DNA of 64,000 bases from Azospirillum ramasamyi (GTDB lineage: Bacteria > Pseudomonadota > Alphaproteobacteria > Azospirillales > Azospirillaceae): positions 275,001 to 339,000 of the forward strand of contig NZ_CP029830.1 in the NCBI RefSeq assembly GCF_003233655.1, in the 5' to 3' direction. Position numbers and translations under genes: made by a program. The notes below the pieces were generated by a model, which saw only the letters and a list, made by a program, of their open reading frames with translations, was not told where the DNA came from and searched no databases. The stretch's first letter is position 1; each line of letters opens with the position of its first letter. Of this stretch, positions 1 to 11,089 are shown in pieces.

Positions 1-1610
1 CGGCGGTGCTGGGCTATCTGGTCGCCGGCGCCATGCTGGGTCCGCATACGCCGGGGCCGGTGGTCGATCTGGCGGTGCCGCAGGTGCTGTCGGAATTCGG
101 CGTCGTGTTCCTGCTGTTCGCTATAGGGCTGGAATTGCCGGTTTCACGCCTGCGAGCGATGCGGCATTACATCTTCGGCCTGGGACTGATGCAGGTCGGA
201 CTGACCAGCGCCGCCATCGGGCTCGTCGCATGGTGGCTCGGCCTGACGCCGGAAGCGGCGCTGATCGTCGGCGGCATGCTGGCTTTCTCCTCCACCGCCA
301 CGGTGCTGAAGCTGCTGGTCGAGCGTGGGGAGACCGTCGCCCGCTTCGGCCGCATCTCGGTCGCCGTCCTGATCTTCCAGGATCTGGCTGTGGTGCCGCT
401 GCTGACCCTGCTGCCGCTGCTGGCGGACGCCAATGCCAGCATCCCGCTCGCCCTGGCCCTCGCCACGGTCAAGGCGGTGGCGGCCATCGTCGCCATCATG
501 CTGCTCGGCCGTTTCGTCGTCCGCCCGGCCTATCGCTTCATCGCATCGGCCGGCAATCCGGAGCTGTTCACCGCCACCAACCTGTTCGTGGTGTTGGCGG
601 TCGGCTGGCTGACCGCCGAGGCCGGCATGTCGATGGCGCTGGGCGCTTTCCTGGCCGGCATGCTGCTGGCCGACACCGCCTACCGCCATCAGGTTGAAGC
701 CGACATCGAACCGTTCCGCGGCCTGCTGCTCGGCCTGTTCTTCATGACCGTGGGCATGTCGCTGGACCTGCCGGCGATGACGGCGGAGGCAGGGACCATC
801 GCCGCGATCACCGCCGCGCTGCTGGTCGGCAAGAGCCTGCTGCTGTTCCTGATCTGCCGTCTGTCGGGCCTGGCGCTGGCGACGTCGCTGCGGATCGGCC
901 TGCTGCTGTCGCAGGGCGGCGAATTCGCCTTCGTGCTGATCGGCAAGGCGGTCGGGCTGTCGGTGCTGGACGGGCGCACCGGCCTGCTGCTGTCCTCCTC
1001 GGTCGCGCTGAGCATGGCGGTGACGCCGGCCGTCGGCGCCCTGGCCCAGCGGCTCGCCCAATTCATCGAGGCCCGGATGGGAGCCGAGGCATTCGGCATC
1101 GAGACCAGCGACATGAAAGGCCATGTGCTGATCTGCGGCTACGGCCGCGTCGGCAAGGCGGTCGCCAAGCTGCTGACCGAACACGACATCGCCTATGTCG
1201 CGCTGGACCTGGAGCCGCAGCGCATCGCCGCGGCGCGGCATGACGGGCTGCCGGTCTATTACGGCGACGCCAGCCAGGGCAGCGTCCTGCGGGCCGCCGG
1301 GATCGAGCGGGCGCGGGCCGCCGTCATCACGCTGAACCGGCCGGACGCCGCGCACCGCGCGGTGGAGGCGATCCACGCCACGGCGCCGACGCTGCCGATC
1401 ATCGCCCGCGCCCACGACCTGGGGCAAAGCGCCGCGCTGGCCGGGGCGGGAGCGACCGCCATCGTGCCGGAAACGATGGAGGCCAGCCTGCAGCTCGCCG
1501 GACTCGTGCTGCGCAGCGCCAGGGTGGAAACCGGCGCGGTCGACCTCAGTTTGAAGGCCCACCGCGACGGCAATTACCGGGCGCTCGCCGACAGGAAGAG
1601 CACCGACTGA
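1..1610 (+). CDS. CPA2-family monovalent cation:proton antiporter with TrkA-N domain (5' truncated)
   Basis: Partial gene: the reading frame is open to the window edge and the first visible residues (AVLGYLVAGAMLGPHTPG) match the end of the first membrane helix of Kef/CPA2 antiporters, so roughly 50 residues and the start lie upstream. About 535 residues are visible. Some ten to twelve hydrophobic helices fill residues 1-360. A Rossmann-type TrkA-N (RCK) domain follows from about residue 370, with the nucleotide-binding motif GYGRVGKA and an acidic residue about 20 positions on. Family role: inner-membrane K+ or Na+ efflux coupled to proton entry, gated by NAD(H) or glutathione adducts in KefB/C. 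The ion and ligand cannot be read from sequence. It converges on cysA with only three bases between the stop codons. Confidence 0.9.
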   Translation, partial: AVLGYLVAGAMLGPHTPGPVVDLAVPQVLSEFGVVFLLFAIGLELPVSRLRAMRHYIFGLGLMQVGLTSAAIGLVAWWLGLTPEAALIVGGMLAFSSTATVLKLLVERGETVARFGRISVAVLIFQDLAVVPLLTLLPLLADANASIPLALALATVKAVAAIVAIMLLGRFVVRPAYRFIASAGNPELFTATNLFVVLAVGWLTAEAGMSMALGAFLAGMLLADTAYRHQVEADIEPFRGLLLGLFFMTVGMSLDLPAMTAEAGTIAAITAALLVGKSLLLFLICRLSGLALATSLRIGLLLSQGGEFAFVLIGKAVGLSVLDGRTGLLLSSSVALSMAVTPAVGALAQRLAQFIEARMGAEAFGIETSDMKGHVLICGYGRVGKAVAKLLTEHDIAYVALDLEPQRIAAARHDGLPVYYGDASQGSVLRAAGIERARAAVITLNRPDAAHRAVEAIHATAPTLPIIARAHDLGQSAALAGAGATAIVPETMEASLQLAGLVLRSARVETGAVDLSLKAHRDGNYRALADRKSTD

Positions 1611-1613
1611 GCC

Positions 1614-2651
<1,038 letters not shown>

Positions 2652-2682
2652 GGGTCGCGTATTCCTCTCAAGAATCCGGCGA

Positions 2683-3570
2683 TCAGTGCCGGGACGCCGC
2701 CAGCTCTTCCCCGAATCGCCACTCCAGCGCGGTCTTAACGACCAGCGTGACCAGGGCCAGCATGGCCAGGAGCGAGGCGACCGCGAAGGCGGCGACGAAA
2801 TTGTATTCGTTATAGAGAATCTCGACATGCAGCGGCATCGTGTTGGTTTCGCCCCGGATATGGCCGGAAACGACCGACACGGCGCCGAATTCCCCCATCG
2901 CGCGGGCGTTGCACAGCAGCACGCCATAGAGCAGGGCCCATTTGATGTTGGGCAGCGTGACCCGCCGGAAGGTCTGCCAGCCGGAGGCGCCCAGCACCAG
3001 CGCCGCCTCCTCCTCGTCGGTGCCCTGTTCCTGCATCAGCGGGATCAGTTCGCGCGCGACGAAGGGGAAGGTGACGAAGATGGTGGCGAGCACCAGCCCC
3101 GGCACCGCGAAGATGATCTGGATGCCCATTTCGCGCAGATAGGGGCCGAGCAGCCCGCTCATGCCGAACAGCAGCACATAGATCAGGCCCGAAATCACCG
3201 GCGACACCGAGAAGGGCAGATCGATCAGCGTGATCAGCAGGTTCTTGCCGCGGAAGTCGAACTTGGCGATGCACCAGGACGCGGCGACGCCGAACACCAG
3301 GTTGGCCGGCACCGAAATGGCGGCGACGATCAGCGTCAGCTTGATCGCGGCGATGGCGTCCGGTTCGATCAGCGCCGTCCAATAGGCGTCGAACCCGCGG
3401 CGCAGCGCCTCCACGAACACCGCGACGAGCGGCAGCAGCAGGAACAGCGCCAGGAACAGCAGGGCTCCCCCGATCAGGGCGGCACGGACCCAGGCCGGTT
3501 CGGTCAGGGCCGACTGGGCGGGCGGCACCGGGATGGAGACCGGCGCGGAAATGCTGGTATCAACGGGCAT
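2683..3570 (-). CDS. cysW: Sulfate ABC transporter permease CysW
   Basis: 295-residue inner-membrane permease with about six hydrophobic helices. The EAA loop that docks on CysA is visible in the segment [22 protein letters not shown] (residues about 190-211). The conserved run [19 protein letters not shown] is characteristic of CysW. It forms the transmembrane pore with CysT. Its start overlaps the end of cysT by 11 bases, implying translational coupling. Length and hydropathy are normal for the family and nothing is missing. Confidence 0.95.
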   Translation of the reverse strand: MPVDTSISAPVSIPVPPAQSALTEPAWVRAALIGGALLFLALFLLLPLVAVFVEALRRGFDAYWTALIEPDAIAAIKLTLIVAAISVPANLVFGVAASWCIAKFDFRGKNLLITLIDLPFSVSPVISGLIYVLLFGMSGLLGPYLREMGIQIIFAVPGLVLATIFVTFPFVARELIPLMQEQGTDEEEAALVLGASGWQTFRRVTLPNIKWALLYGVLLCNARAMGEFGAVSVVSGHIRGETNTMPLHVEILYNEYNFVAAFAVASLLAMLALVTLVVKTALEWRFGEELAASRH

Positions 3571-4462
3571 GGCGCGACCTCATCCACTGCTGCAGAAGGT
3601 TGAGGATCAGGAGCATGAGGAAGGAGACGCCCAGCATCGCAGTGCCGACCGCGGCGGCGCCGGCATAGTCGTACTGCTCCAGCTTGATGACGATCAGCAG
3701 GGGGAGGATCTCGGTCAGGCCGGGCATGTTGCCGGCGATGAAGATGACCGACCCGTATTCGCCGACGCCGCGGGCGAAGGACAGCGCGAAGCCGGTCACC
3801 AGCGCCGGCAGGACCGCCGGAAGGATCACGCTGCGGAAGGTCTGGAAACGGGAGGCGCCGAGGGAGGCCGCGGCCTCCTCCTCCTCCGCCGGCAGATCCT
3901 GCAGGATCGGCTGCACCGTGCGGACGACGAAGGGAAGGCCGATGAAGGTCAGCGCGATGGCGATGCCCAGCGGCGTGAAGGCCACCTTCAGGCCGAACAG
4001 CTCGTTCAGCGGCTTGCCCAGCCAGCCGTTCGGAGCATAGAGCGCGCTGAGCGCGATGCCGGCCACCGCGGTCGGCAGGGCGAAGGGCAGATCGACCAGC
4101 GCGTCGACCAGCCGCTTGCCGGGGAAGTTGTAGCGCACCAGCACCCAGGCCACCAGGAAGCCGAACACCGCATTGATCAGTGCGGCGACCAGCGATAATC
4201 CGAAGCTGACCTCGAACGCCGCGATGACGCGGGGCGTCGTGACCGCCGCCCAGAATCCGCTCCAGCCGAGGCTGCTGGACCGCAGGATCAGGGCGGCCAA
4301 CGGGATCAGCACGATGAGGCTGAGATAGGTGAGCGTGAAGCCCAGCGTCAGCCCGAAGCCCGGAATGACGCTGGGTTTCCGGAAGAGGGGAACGGGGGCG
4401 CGGACCGTCACCGCCCCCCCCTTTCCGGCCAGAGCGCTGTCGTTGTCGGCAGCGGAGACCAT
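3560..4462 (-). CDS. cysT: Sulfate ABC transporter permease CysT (CysU)
   Basis: 300-residue permease, partner of CysW. Residues 1-30 form a soluble leader (containing [21 protein letters not shown]), followed by about six membrane helices. The EAA-type loop [19 protein letters not shown] lies near residue 205, and the CysT signature [20 protein letters not shown] near residue 240. It begins three bases after the sbp stop codon, so the two are almost certainly co-transcribed. Order and spacing match the sbp-cysTWA operons of alpha- and betaproteobacteria. Confidence 0.95.
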   Translation of the reverse strand: MVSAADNDSALAGKGGAVTVRAPVPLFRKPSVIPGFGLTLGFTLTYLSLIVLIPLAALILRSSSLGWSGFWAAVTTPRVIAAFEVSFGLSLVAALINAVFGFLVAWVLVRYNFPGKRLVDALVDLPFALPTAVAGIALSALYAPNGWLGKPLNELFGLKVAFTPLGIAIALTFIGLPFVVRTVQPILQDLPAEEEEAAASLGASRFQTFRSVILPAVLPALVTGFALSFARGVGEYGSVIFIAGNMPGLTEILPLLIVIKLEQYDYAGAAAVGTAMLGVSFLMLLILNLLQQWMRSRHAR

Positions 4463-4465
4463 AGG

Positions 4466-5473
4466 TCAGCGCCCCTTCTGGAAGATCTGGTCGAAGACAC
4501 CACCGTCGGAGAAATGCTTCTCTTGCGCGGCACGCCAGCCCCCGAATTGGTCGATGGTGACCAGCTTAACATCCGCAAAGCGTCCCGCATACTGGGTCGC
4601 GAGTTCCGGAAGACGCGGGCGGTAATAGTTCTTCGCCGCGATCTCCTGACCTTCACGGGTGTACAGGAACTGCAGGTAGGCCTCGGCCACCTTGCGGGTT
4701 CCCTTGCGGTCGACGACCTTGTCGACGACGGCGACCGGCGGTTCGGCCAGGATCGACAGGCTGGGCACCACGATCTCGAACTTGTCGGCGCCGAATTCCT
4801 GAAGCGACAGGTAGGCTTCGTTCTCCCAGGCCAGCAGGACGTCGCCGATCTCGCGCTGGGTGAAGGTCACGGTGGAGCCGCGGGCGCCGCTGTCCAGCAC
4901 CGGAACGTTCTTCAGAAGCTGCGACACGAACTCCTTGGCCTTGGTCTCGTCGCCGCCGCTCGTCTGCAGGGCATAGGCCCAGGCGGCCAGATAGTTCCAG
5001 CGGGCGCCGCCGGAGGTCTTCGGGTTCGGGGTGATGACCTGGACGCCGGACTTCACCAGATCGTTCCAGTCCTTGATCCCCTTCGGATTCCCCTTCTTCA
5101 CCAGGAACACGATGGTCGAGGTGTAGGGGGCGCTGTTGTTGGGCAGTCGGCTCTGCCAATCCTTCGGCAGCAGGCCGGCATCGGCGATGGCGTCGATGTC
5201 ATAGCCCAGGGCCAGGGTCACGATGTCGGCGTCCAGGCCGTCGATGACCGAGCGCGCCTGCTTGCCGGAGCCGCCATGCGACTGGCGAACGTTCAGGGTG
5301 CGGCCGGTTTCCGCTTCCCACTTCTTGGCAAACGCCTTGTTGAACTCGACATAAAATTCCCGCGTGGGATCGTAGGACACGTTCAGCAGCGAGTCCTTGG
5401 AATCGGCAGCGGCAGCACCCAGCCAAGCCAGCGTCAGGCCGGCGGCGAGAAGGGTCAGACGACGAAGCGACAT
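4466..5473 (-). CDS. sbp: Periplasmic sulfate-binding protein
   Basis: 335-residue solute-binding protein that delivers sulfate to CysTWA. A signal peptide spans about residues 1-23 ([20 protein letters not shown], cleaved near AAA-DS). Family features are [17 protein letters not shown] after the signal, [20 protein letters not shown] (ligand-contact region) and [11 protein letters not shown]. The frame continues upstream to 5716, but the ATG at 5473 gives a perfect signal peptide and has AAGGAGG just before it, so it is the start. It is the first gene of the sulfate operon. Sbp and CysP cannot be separated firmly by eye; length and motifs favour Sbp. Confidence 0.93.
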   Translation of the reverse strand: MSLRRLTLLAAGLTLAWLGAAAADSKDSLLNVSYDPTREFYVEFNKAFAKKWEAETGRTLNVRQSHGGSGKQARSVIDGLDADIVTLALGYDIDAIADAGLLPKDWQSRLPNNSAPYTSTIVFLVKKGNPKGIKDWNDLVKSGVQVITPNPKTSGGARWNYLAAWAYALQTSGGDETKAKEFVSQLLKNVPVLDSGARGSTVTFTQREIGDVLLAWENEAYLSLQEFGADKFEIVVPSLSILAEPPVAVVDKVVDRKGTRKVAEAYLQFLYTREGQEIAAKNYYRPRLPELATQYAGRFADVKLVTIDQFGGWRAAQEKHFSDGGVFDQIFQKGR

Positions 5474-5787
5474 GGCAGGGGTCCTCCTTGGGTAGCTCCT
5501 AAATTCCACGAATTCCTTTCGTGGTATCTTCGATTTGTTTTCTATTTGTTGTGTAGAGTTTGCCCACTGGTGGTGCGCTTGGGAAGTGGTTTTTTCGCAT
5601 CCGTCTACGGGAAAAACGCGAAACTCAATCAACCCGTTGGCGTTAAAGCGGAAAGCTCTTCCGGCGACCTCGTTCGGCGCAGCCTGGCGGAACCTGCGCC
5701 GGATGGGGAACCGCATCCGATACCTGCAACTTTGCCGGCATCTCCCTGTTGATTACCGACAGATCGACAATTTCAGGAGCGCACACG
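5474..5787 (-). promoter_or_regulatory. Upstream region of the sulfate operon with an inverted repeat
   Basis: About 310 bases without a convincing gene, clearly richer in A+T (5490-5640) than the coding DNA around it, so it probably holds the promoter of the sulfate operon. A perfect 7-base inverted repeat, CCACGAA-N5-TTCGTGG, lies at 5506-5524, 33 to 51 bases before the sbp start. It could be an operator or a leader hairpin. No known sulfur regulator site is recognised. Confidence 0.4.
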
Positions 5788-5928
5788 ATGGCTGGCCCTT
5801 ATCGGAAAGTAGGCACTGGACTCCCGAAAGCCGGCACTTCGCGGGGCTTGGGCCGCCCCGCCATGTGGACAATTCTCGGCATCCTCGCGTTCATGACTCT
5901 GTTGCTGCTGTTCTTCCCAACCTGGTGA
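5788..5928 (+). CDS. 46-residue single-span membrane protein
   Basis: Short ORF that begins MAGPYRKVGTGLPKAG, continues with a basic stretch (TSRGLGRPAMW), has one hydrophobic helix (about residues 27-43, rich in Ile, Leu and Phe) and ends FFPTW. CAGGAG sits eight bases before the ATG. The basic N-terminus suggests an N-in, C-out orientation. It lies 23 bases before the next ORF on the same strand, so the two probably form an operon. I do not recognise a family. The amphipathic layout, Shine-Dalgarno site and position argue that it is real, but there is no homology evidence. Confidence 0.55.
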   Translation: MAGPYRKVGTGLPKAGTSRGLGRPAMWTILGILAFMTLLLLFFPTW

Positions 5929-5951
5929 CCGCGGCCGGCGGGGAGTAAGCC

Positions 5952-7712
5952 ATGCTGGTCTATGGCGATCGCGATACTTGCGGGACTCCCCGCCGCATCA
6001 TCGCAGGACTGAAGCAGGGACTAGCCGGCGCCGACCGGCTGGCCCCCGGAGCGGAACGGCATGGCGCCCTGGTGACGCTGTTCATCGAAGCGGCGGAACT
6101 GGCTCAGGGCCTTGCCGACTCGGAATTCCACAGTGTCGGCGAGGATGATTCCACGCCGGTTCAACAGGCGGCCATGGCAGTCGTCACGGACCTCGCCCAT
6201 CGGGTTGCCTGGTCCTGGCGGTCGCTGGAGCGGCGAAATGCCACGACTCCGCTCGACCCGCGCCCTCTGGACAGCTTGGCCGCTCTCCCCCTGCCGGAGC
6301 TGATCCGCATGCGTCGGGCCGAGGGACATGCCTTCTACAGCCTTTATCCCGAAGCCTATCTCGAGGCTGCGGCGAGATTGCCGCCGCGGTTCACCGACGC
6401 CCCGGTGGTCATCGGGCTGCGCAGCATCGGCACCGGACTGGCGGCCCTGGCGGCAGTGGCGCTGAAGTCCCGTCCACCGATAACGCTGCGCCCGGTGGGC
6501 CATCCGTTCCGGCGGGAGCTGCGGATCTCGAACCGTTTGCGCGCCGCCATGCTGGCCGATCCCAAGGCCCACTACGTCATCGCGGACGAAGGGCCGGGGC
6601 TGTCCGGCAGTTCCTTCGGCGCCGTGGCCGACTGGCTGGAATCGCAAGGGGTCGGCGCGGACCGGATCGCCTTCCTGCCCGGCCATGGCGGCGACCTCGG
6701 CCCCCAGGCCTCCGAACCGCACCGCCGGCGCTGGGCCGCCGCAGCGCGCCCGGTGGTCGATTTCGAGTCGCTGTTCCGCGCGGGCGAGGGGCCGTTCCCG
6801 CCGCTGGAACGCTGGTTCGAGGATTTGCTCGGCCCGGCCTTGGCCCCCCTGGAAGACCTCTCGGGCGGGGCATGGCGGCGGCTGCACGATTCCACACTCG
6901 CCTTGCCGGCCAATCCACGGCAGGAGCGCCGGAAATACCTTCTGCGCACCGGTAGCGGCCCCTGGCTGCTGAAGTTCGCCGGCCTCGGCCCTGCCGGGGA
7001 CGGCGTTCTGCACCGCGCCAGCGCGCTCCATGCCGCCGGCTTCACCGCCGAACCGGCGGGATTGCGCCATGGCTTCCTCGCCGAACGCTGGCTGGAGGAC
7101 GCCCGTCCGCTGACCCACCCCCAGACCCAGATCACGCCGGACTCCGTCAACCGCCTCGCCGGCTATCTCGCCTTCCGCGCCCGGCATCTTCCGGCCCCTC
7201 CGGACTCCGGCGCCGCCCTGCCCGACCTGCTGACCATGGCCCGCACCAATGTCGCGGAGGCACTGGACCCGGATGCCGCGGCAGCGCTGGATCACTGGAC
7301 GCCGGACAGGCTCGCCGGGTTGGAGAGCGCCGTTCGGCGTGTGGTCACCGACAACCGGCTGCATCGCTGGGAATGGCTGCGGCTGCCGGACGGGCGCCTG
7401 ATGAAGGCCGATGCGCTGGACCATGCCGCCGCCCATGACCTGATCGGTTGCCAGGACATCGCCTGGGACGTGGCCGGCAGCATCGTGGAATTCGACCTGT
7501 CCGATGCCCGGTCCGGCGCCCTGTGCCTTGCGGTGGACGCCGGAGTGGGGCTGGACCGGCGGCTGCTGGAATTCCTTCTGCCCTGCTACATCGCCTTCCA
7601 GATCGGTTATTGGACCTTCGCCATGGGCAGCGACCCTTCCGCCGCGGCGGAATGCCGGCGCTATGAAGACCAGTGGCGCCGGCGGGTCGGGAACAGCGCC
7701 GGACTCGTCTAG
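5952..7712 (+). CDS. Unrecognised protein with phosphoribosyltransferase-like and kinase-like halves
   Basis: 586 residues, preceded by GGGGAG. The central segment ends in YVIADEGPGLSGSSF (DEGPG from residue 212), which resembles the acidic PRPP-binding loop of type I phosphoribosyltransferases. A strand plus PVGHPFRRELRISNRLR precedes it. The second half resembles an aminoglycoside-phosphotransferase fold: RRKYLLRTGSGPWLLKFAG looks like the Lys-bearing N-lobe strand, and GCQDIAWDVAG (about residues 499-509) like the DPAWDLA segment of the C-lobe. The usual HxDxxxxN catalytic loop is not evident, so kinase activity is doubtful. There are no membrane segments. It follows the 46-residue membrane protein and converges on the histidine kinase, sharing four bases. 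Substrate and function are unknown. Confidence 0.75.
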   Translation: MLVYGDRDTCGTPRRIIAGLKQGLAGADRLAPGAERHGALVTLFIEAAELAQGLADSEFHSVGEDDSTPVQQAAMAVVTDLAHRVAWSWRSLERRNATTPLDPRPLDSLAALPLPELIRMRRAEGHAFYSLYPEAYLEAAARLPPRFTDAPVVIGLRSIGTGLAALAAVALKSRPPITLRPVGHPFRRELRISNRLRAAMLADPKAHYVIADEGPGLSGSSFGAVADWLESQGVGADRIAFLPGHGGDLGPQASEPHRRRWAAAARPVVDFESLFRAGEGPFPPLERWFEDLLGPALAPLEDLSGGAWRRLHDSTLALPANPRQERRKYLLRTGSGPWLLKFAGLGPAGDGVLHRASALHAAGFTAEPAGLRHGFLAERWLEDARPLTHPQTQITPDSVNRLAGYLAFRARHLPAPPDSGAALPDLLTMARTNVAEALDPDAAAALDHWTPDRLAGLESAVRRVVTDNRLHRWEWLRLPDGRLMKADALDHAAAHDLIGCQDIAWDVAGSIVEFDLSDARSGALCLAVDAGVGLDRRLLEFLLPCYIAFQIGYWTFAMGSDPSAAAECRRYEDQWRRRVGNSAGLV

Positions 7713-10700
7713 GCCACCTCAGCCGACGGGGTCGCTCCGGCCAGCGCCTCGTCCAGGGCTTGCAGCAGGCTGTCGATGCGGTAGGGCTTCGGCAGCACCC
7801 GGATGCCTTCGGTACGCGCCACGTCCTCGCTGTAGCCGGTCGTCAGCACCACCGGCAGGCCGGGACGCAGGGCGATCGCTTCGCGGCAAAGGTCGATGCC
7901 GCTCCGCCGGCCGGGCATCACGACGTCGGAGAACAGCAGGTCGATGCGCTCCCCGCCGGCCAGCATCGGCAGCGCCTCGTCCGCGGTGGCGGCGCGCAGG
8001 ACGATCCAGCCGGCATCCTCCAGCGCCGCCGAAACCGAGGAGGCGACGACCGGATCATCCTCCACCATCAGCACGCGCGCGGCATCCCGGCGCTGGATCG
8101 CGATGCGGGGCGGCGGGGCGGACACCCGCGGCGACTGGGCGGAAGCGCGCAGAAGAAGCGTGACGGTGGCGCCCTGCCCCGGCCGGCTGTCGATCCAGAC
8201 GGTGCCGCCCGCCTGCCGGGCCAGCCCATAGACCTGCGCCAGCCCGAGGCCGGATCCCTTGCCGACCTCCTTGGTGGTGAAGAAGGGGTCGAAGGCCTTG
8301 GCGACCACCTCCGGCGGCATGCCGGTCCCGGTGTCGCTGACCGACAGGCGCACGAACTCCCCGTCCAGGCCGGTGGGGTCGCCGGGTTGGAGCGTCGCGT
8401 TTTCCGCCGCGATGGTCAGGCTGCCGCCCTGGGGCATCGCGTCGCGCGCGTTCACCGCCATGTTGATCAGCGCCAGCTCGAACTGGGTCGGATCGGCCTC
8501 GATCGGGCGCAGGTCGGGGGCGAAGCGGGTCTCCACCCGGATGTCGGCGCGCAGCGCGCGCTCCAGCAGGCCGGCCATGCCCAGAACCCGGTCGCGCAGG
8601 TCGATGGGCTCCGGGCGCAGGCTGTCGCGGCGGGCGAATCCCATCAACTGCTGGACCAGCTTGCTGCCGCGCTCCACCGCCTGCATCCCCGCCTCCAGCA
8701 GCGGCGTCACCCGCGGCTCCGCGGTGCGGCGGCCGATCATGGTCAGGCAGCTGCTGAGCGCCTGGAGCAGGTTGTTGAAGTCATGCGCGACCCCGCCGGT
8801 CAGCTGGCCGACCGCCTCCATCTTCTGCGCCTGCCGCAGCTGCTCCTCGGCCCGGTGCAGGGCGGCGGCGGCCTCCTTGCGCGCCGTCACGTCGCGGCCG
8901 ACCGCGTGGATGAAGCGGTCGTCGGGAACCGCGGTCCAGGAAATCCAGCGGTAGGATCCGTCCCGATGGCGATAGCGGTTCTCGAACCGCCTGGTGGTCA
9001 GGCCCGATGCCAGCCGGCCCGCCTCGTCCCCCGTCGCCTCCCGGTCGTCGGGATGGACGTAGTCGAGGAAGACGGTGCCCAGCAATTCCCCCTCCTGCCA
9101 GCCCAGCAGGGCGGTCCAGGCCGGGTTGACCGCGGTGATGGTGCCGTCGAAGCGCGCGACCAGCATGATGTCGGTCGATAGCCGCCACATGCGGTCGCGG
9201 TCGGCGGTACGCTCGGCCACACGCTGTTCCAGCGTCGCGTTCAGTTCGCGCAGGGCCTCCTCGGCGCGCTTGCGGTCGGTGATGTCGTAGCAGGCGCCCA
9301 GCACCCGCACCTCGCCCCCGTCCCCCTGCGGCCCGGCATGGGCGATCGCCTGCGCGCGCCGCGCGATCCAGCGCGGTTCGCCGCCGCCGGGCCGGAGAAT
9401 GCGGTATTCGACATAGCCCAGCCCCTCCGACGGCACGCGGCCGGGGTGAAGCGTCGGCAAGTATGGCCGGTCCGCCGGATGGATCAGGGAGACCAACTCC
9501 GCCAGCGGAACCAGAGGCCGCGGCTCGATACCCCACAGCCGGCAGAATTCCGGCGACACCGCCAGCATCCCGTCCTCGCGCAGTTCGAAGGTGCCGACCC
9601 CGCCGGCATCCTGCGCGATCCGCAGCCGCTGCTCGCTTTCGCGCAGCGCGTCCTCGGTGCGCTTCATCCCGGTCACGTCGTTGCCCTGGACGAACATGCC
9701 CGTGACCCGCCCCTTGTCGTCCCGGATGGGCTGGAACACGAAGGTGATGAAGCGGTCCTCCAGCGGCGCGCCGGGCCGCCGCGCCAGCCTCGTGCGCATC
9801 CCCTCGCCGACGAAGGGTTCGCCGGTGGCATAGACCCGGTCGGCCAGTTCGAAGAAGCCCTGACCGACCACCTCCGGCAGCGCCTGCCGTGCCGGCTTCC
9901 CGATGATGTCGCGGCCGCCGATCAGGTCGAAATAGGCATCGTTCGCCATCTCAAAGACATGGTCGGGACCGCGCCAGACATACATGAAGCCGGGGGCCTG
10001 CCGGAACAGGGCGCGGATCCGCTCCCCCTCCGCCCGAAGCTGGCGGTTGACGCGGCGCAGCTCGGCTTCGGCCTGCACGCGCTCCAGCGCCGACCAGGTG
10101 CGCTCCGCCACCTCCCTGACCAGCTCGACCTCGTCGTCGCGCCACTGCCGCGGGGTCCGGTTGTGCACGTAGAGCGCGGCGACCATCCGTCCCTGCTTCA
10201 CCAGGCTGGCGGCGATGACGGCGTTGAATTCCAGGGCCTCGAAGGCCGCCCGCCGCTCCGGCGCCGCCGTGCGCGGGTCGCGGGCGGCGTCGTGGATGAC
10301 CAGAGTCTCCCCCTTGCGCAACGCCGCCAGAACGGGTTCCCCGAAGCTCATCAGGTCATGCGTGCCGGGGTGGGATCCCACCGTACCATCGGTCCAGTTG
10401 CGTTCGATGGTGAAGAAGCGCTCGCCATCGTCCAATTGGCCTTCATCCACTGGGCCATCATCCACCCGGCCATAGCCGACGCGGCTGGCGCCGAGATGCC
10501 GCCCGACCGCCTCCGCCGCCGCGACCACCACGTCGAGCGGGTCAGACAGCTCCCGCAGGCGGTGCTCCAGCTCGACATGGAAGGCCATGCGCCGCTGGGC
10601 CTGCACAATCGTCGTCGTCTCGGTCACGATGCAGAGGAAGCCGCCGACCGCGCCGGCCGCATCCATGATCGGCGTGTAGGAGAATGTGAAGTAGGCGTCC

Positions 10701-11089
10701 TGCCGATGACCGTTGCGCTCCAGCGGCACCGTCCAGTTCTCGTGCCTCAGCGCTTCGCCGTCCAGGACCTGACGGACGAAACCTTGCACCTGCGGCCAGA
10801 CGTCCGACCATACCCGCGCCATCGGCCGTCCCAGCGCATCGGGATGCCGGGCGCCGAGAATCTCCAGATAGGCGTCGTTGTAGAGGAAGGTGACCTCCGC
10901 CCCCCAGCCGATGAACATCGCCTGCCTGGAATGCAGCATCAGGCCGACCGCGGCACGCAGCTCCGGCGGCCAGCCGGCAGGCGGGCCGAGTGGCGTCGCA
11001 TCCCAGTCATGGCGGCGCATGAGCGCGCTCACCTCGCCCGCTCCGGTCAGGAAGGCGGGCGGCACGGCAAGGTCGGATGACGGTTTCAC
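7709..11089 (-). CDS. Hybrid sensor histidine kinase (PAS/GAF-PAS-PAS-PAS-HisKA-HATPase-REC)
   Basis: About 1126 residues counted from the GTG at 11089. The frame is open to 11302 and no candidate start has a strong ribosome site, so the start is uncertain. Order: PAS-like domain (about 15-165, beginning RHDWDATPLGPPAGWP), GAF (about 175-335), three PAS domains (about 345-760), HisKA with the phospho-acceptor in GGVAHDFNNL (His769), HATPase with NMAVNARDAMP, DTGTGMPPE and GSGLGLAQVYGLARQ, and a C-terminal receiver with phospho-acceptor Asp1055 in LLFSDVVMPG. There are no membrane helices, so it senses in the cytoplasm. No separate response regulator is adjacent; output may go through the fused receiver and a distant partner. 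Confidence 0.9.
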   Translation of the reverse strand: MKPSSDLAVPPAFLTGAGEVSALMRRHDWDATPLGPPAGWPPELRAAVGLMLHSRQAMFIGWGAEVTFLYNDAYLEILGARHPDALGRPMARVWSDVWPQVQGFVRQVLDGEALRHENWTVPLERNGHRQDAYFTFSYTPIMDAAGAVGGFLCIVTETTTIVQAQRRMAFHVELEHRLRELSDPLDVVVAAAEAVGRHLGASRVGYGRVDDGPVDEGQLDDGERFFTIERNWTDGTVGSHPGTHDLMSFGEPVLAALRKGETLVIHDAARDPRTAAPERRAAFEALEFNAVIAASLVKQGRMVAALYVHNRTPRQWRDDEVELVREVAERTWSALERVQAEAELRRVNRQLRAEGERIRALFRQAPGFMYVWRGPDHVFEMANDAYFDLIGGRDIIGKPARQALPEVVGQGFFELADRVYATGEPFVGEGMRTRLARRPGAPLEDRFITFVFQPIRDDKGRVTGMFVQGNDVTGMKRTEDALRESEQRLRIAQDAGGVGTFELREDGMLAVSPEFCRLWGIEPRPLVPLAELVSLIHPADRPYLPTLHPGRVPSEGLGYVEYRILRPGGGEPRWIARRAQAIAHAGPQGDGGEVRVLGACYDITDRKRAEEALRELNATLEQRVAERTADRDRMWRLSTDIMLVARFDGTITAVNPAWTALLGWQEGELLGTVFLDYVHPDDREATGDEAGRLASGLTTRRFENRYRHRDGSYRWISWTAVPDDRFIHAVGRDVTARKEAAAALHRAEEQLRQAQKMEAVGQLTGGVAHDFNNLLQALSSCLTMIGRRTAEPRVTPLLEAGMQAVERGSKLVQQLMGFARRDSLRPEPIDLRDRVLGMAGLLERALRADIRVETRFAPDLRPIEADPTQFELALINMAVNARDAMPQGGSLTIAAENATLQPGDPTGLDGEFVRLSVSDTGTGMPPEVVAKAFDPFFTTKEVGKGSGLGLAQVYGLARQAGGTVWIDSRPGQGATVTLLLRASAQSPRVSAPPPRIAIQRRDAARVLMVEDDPVVASSVSAALEDAGWIVLRAATADEALPMLAGGERIDLLFSDVVMPGRRSGIDLCREAIALRPGLPVVLTTGYSEDVARTEGIRVLPKPYRIDSLLQALDEALAGATPSAEVA

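Noticed and set aside
5535..5948. 137-residue plus-strand ORF between sbp and the 586-residue protein
   Set aside because: Runs through the A+T-rich promoter region with no ribosome site or motif. The overlapping 46-residue frame at 5788 is the better candidate.
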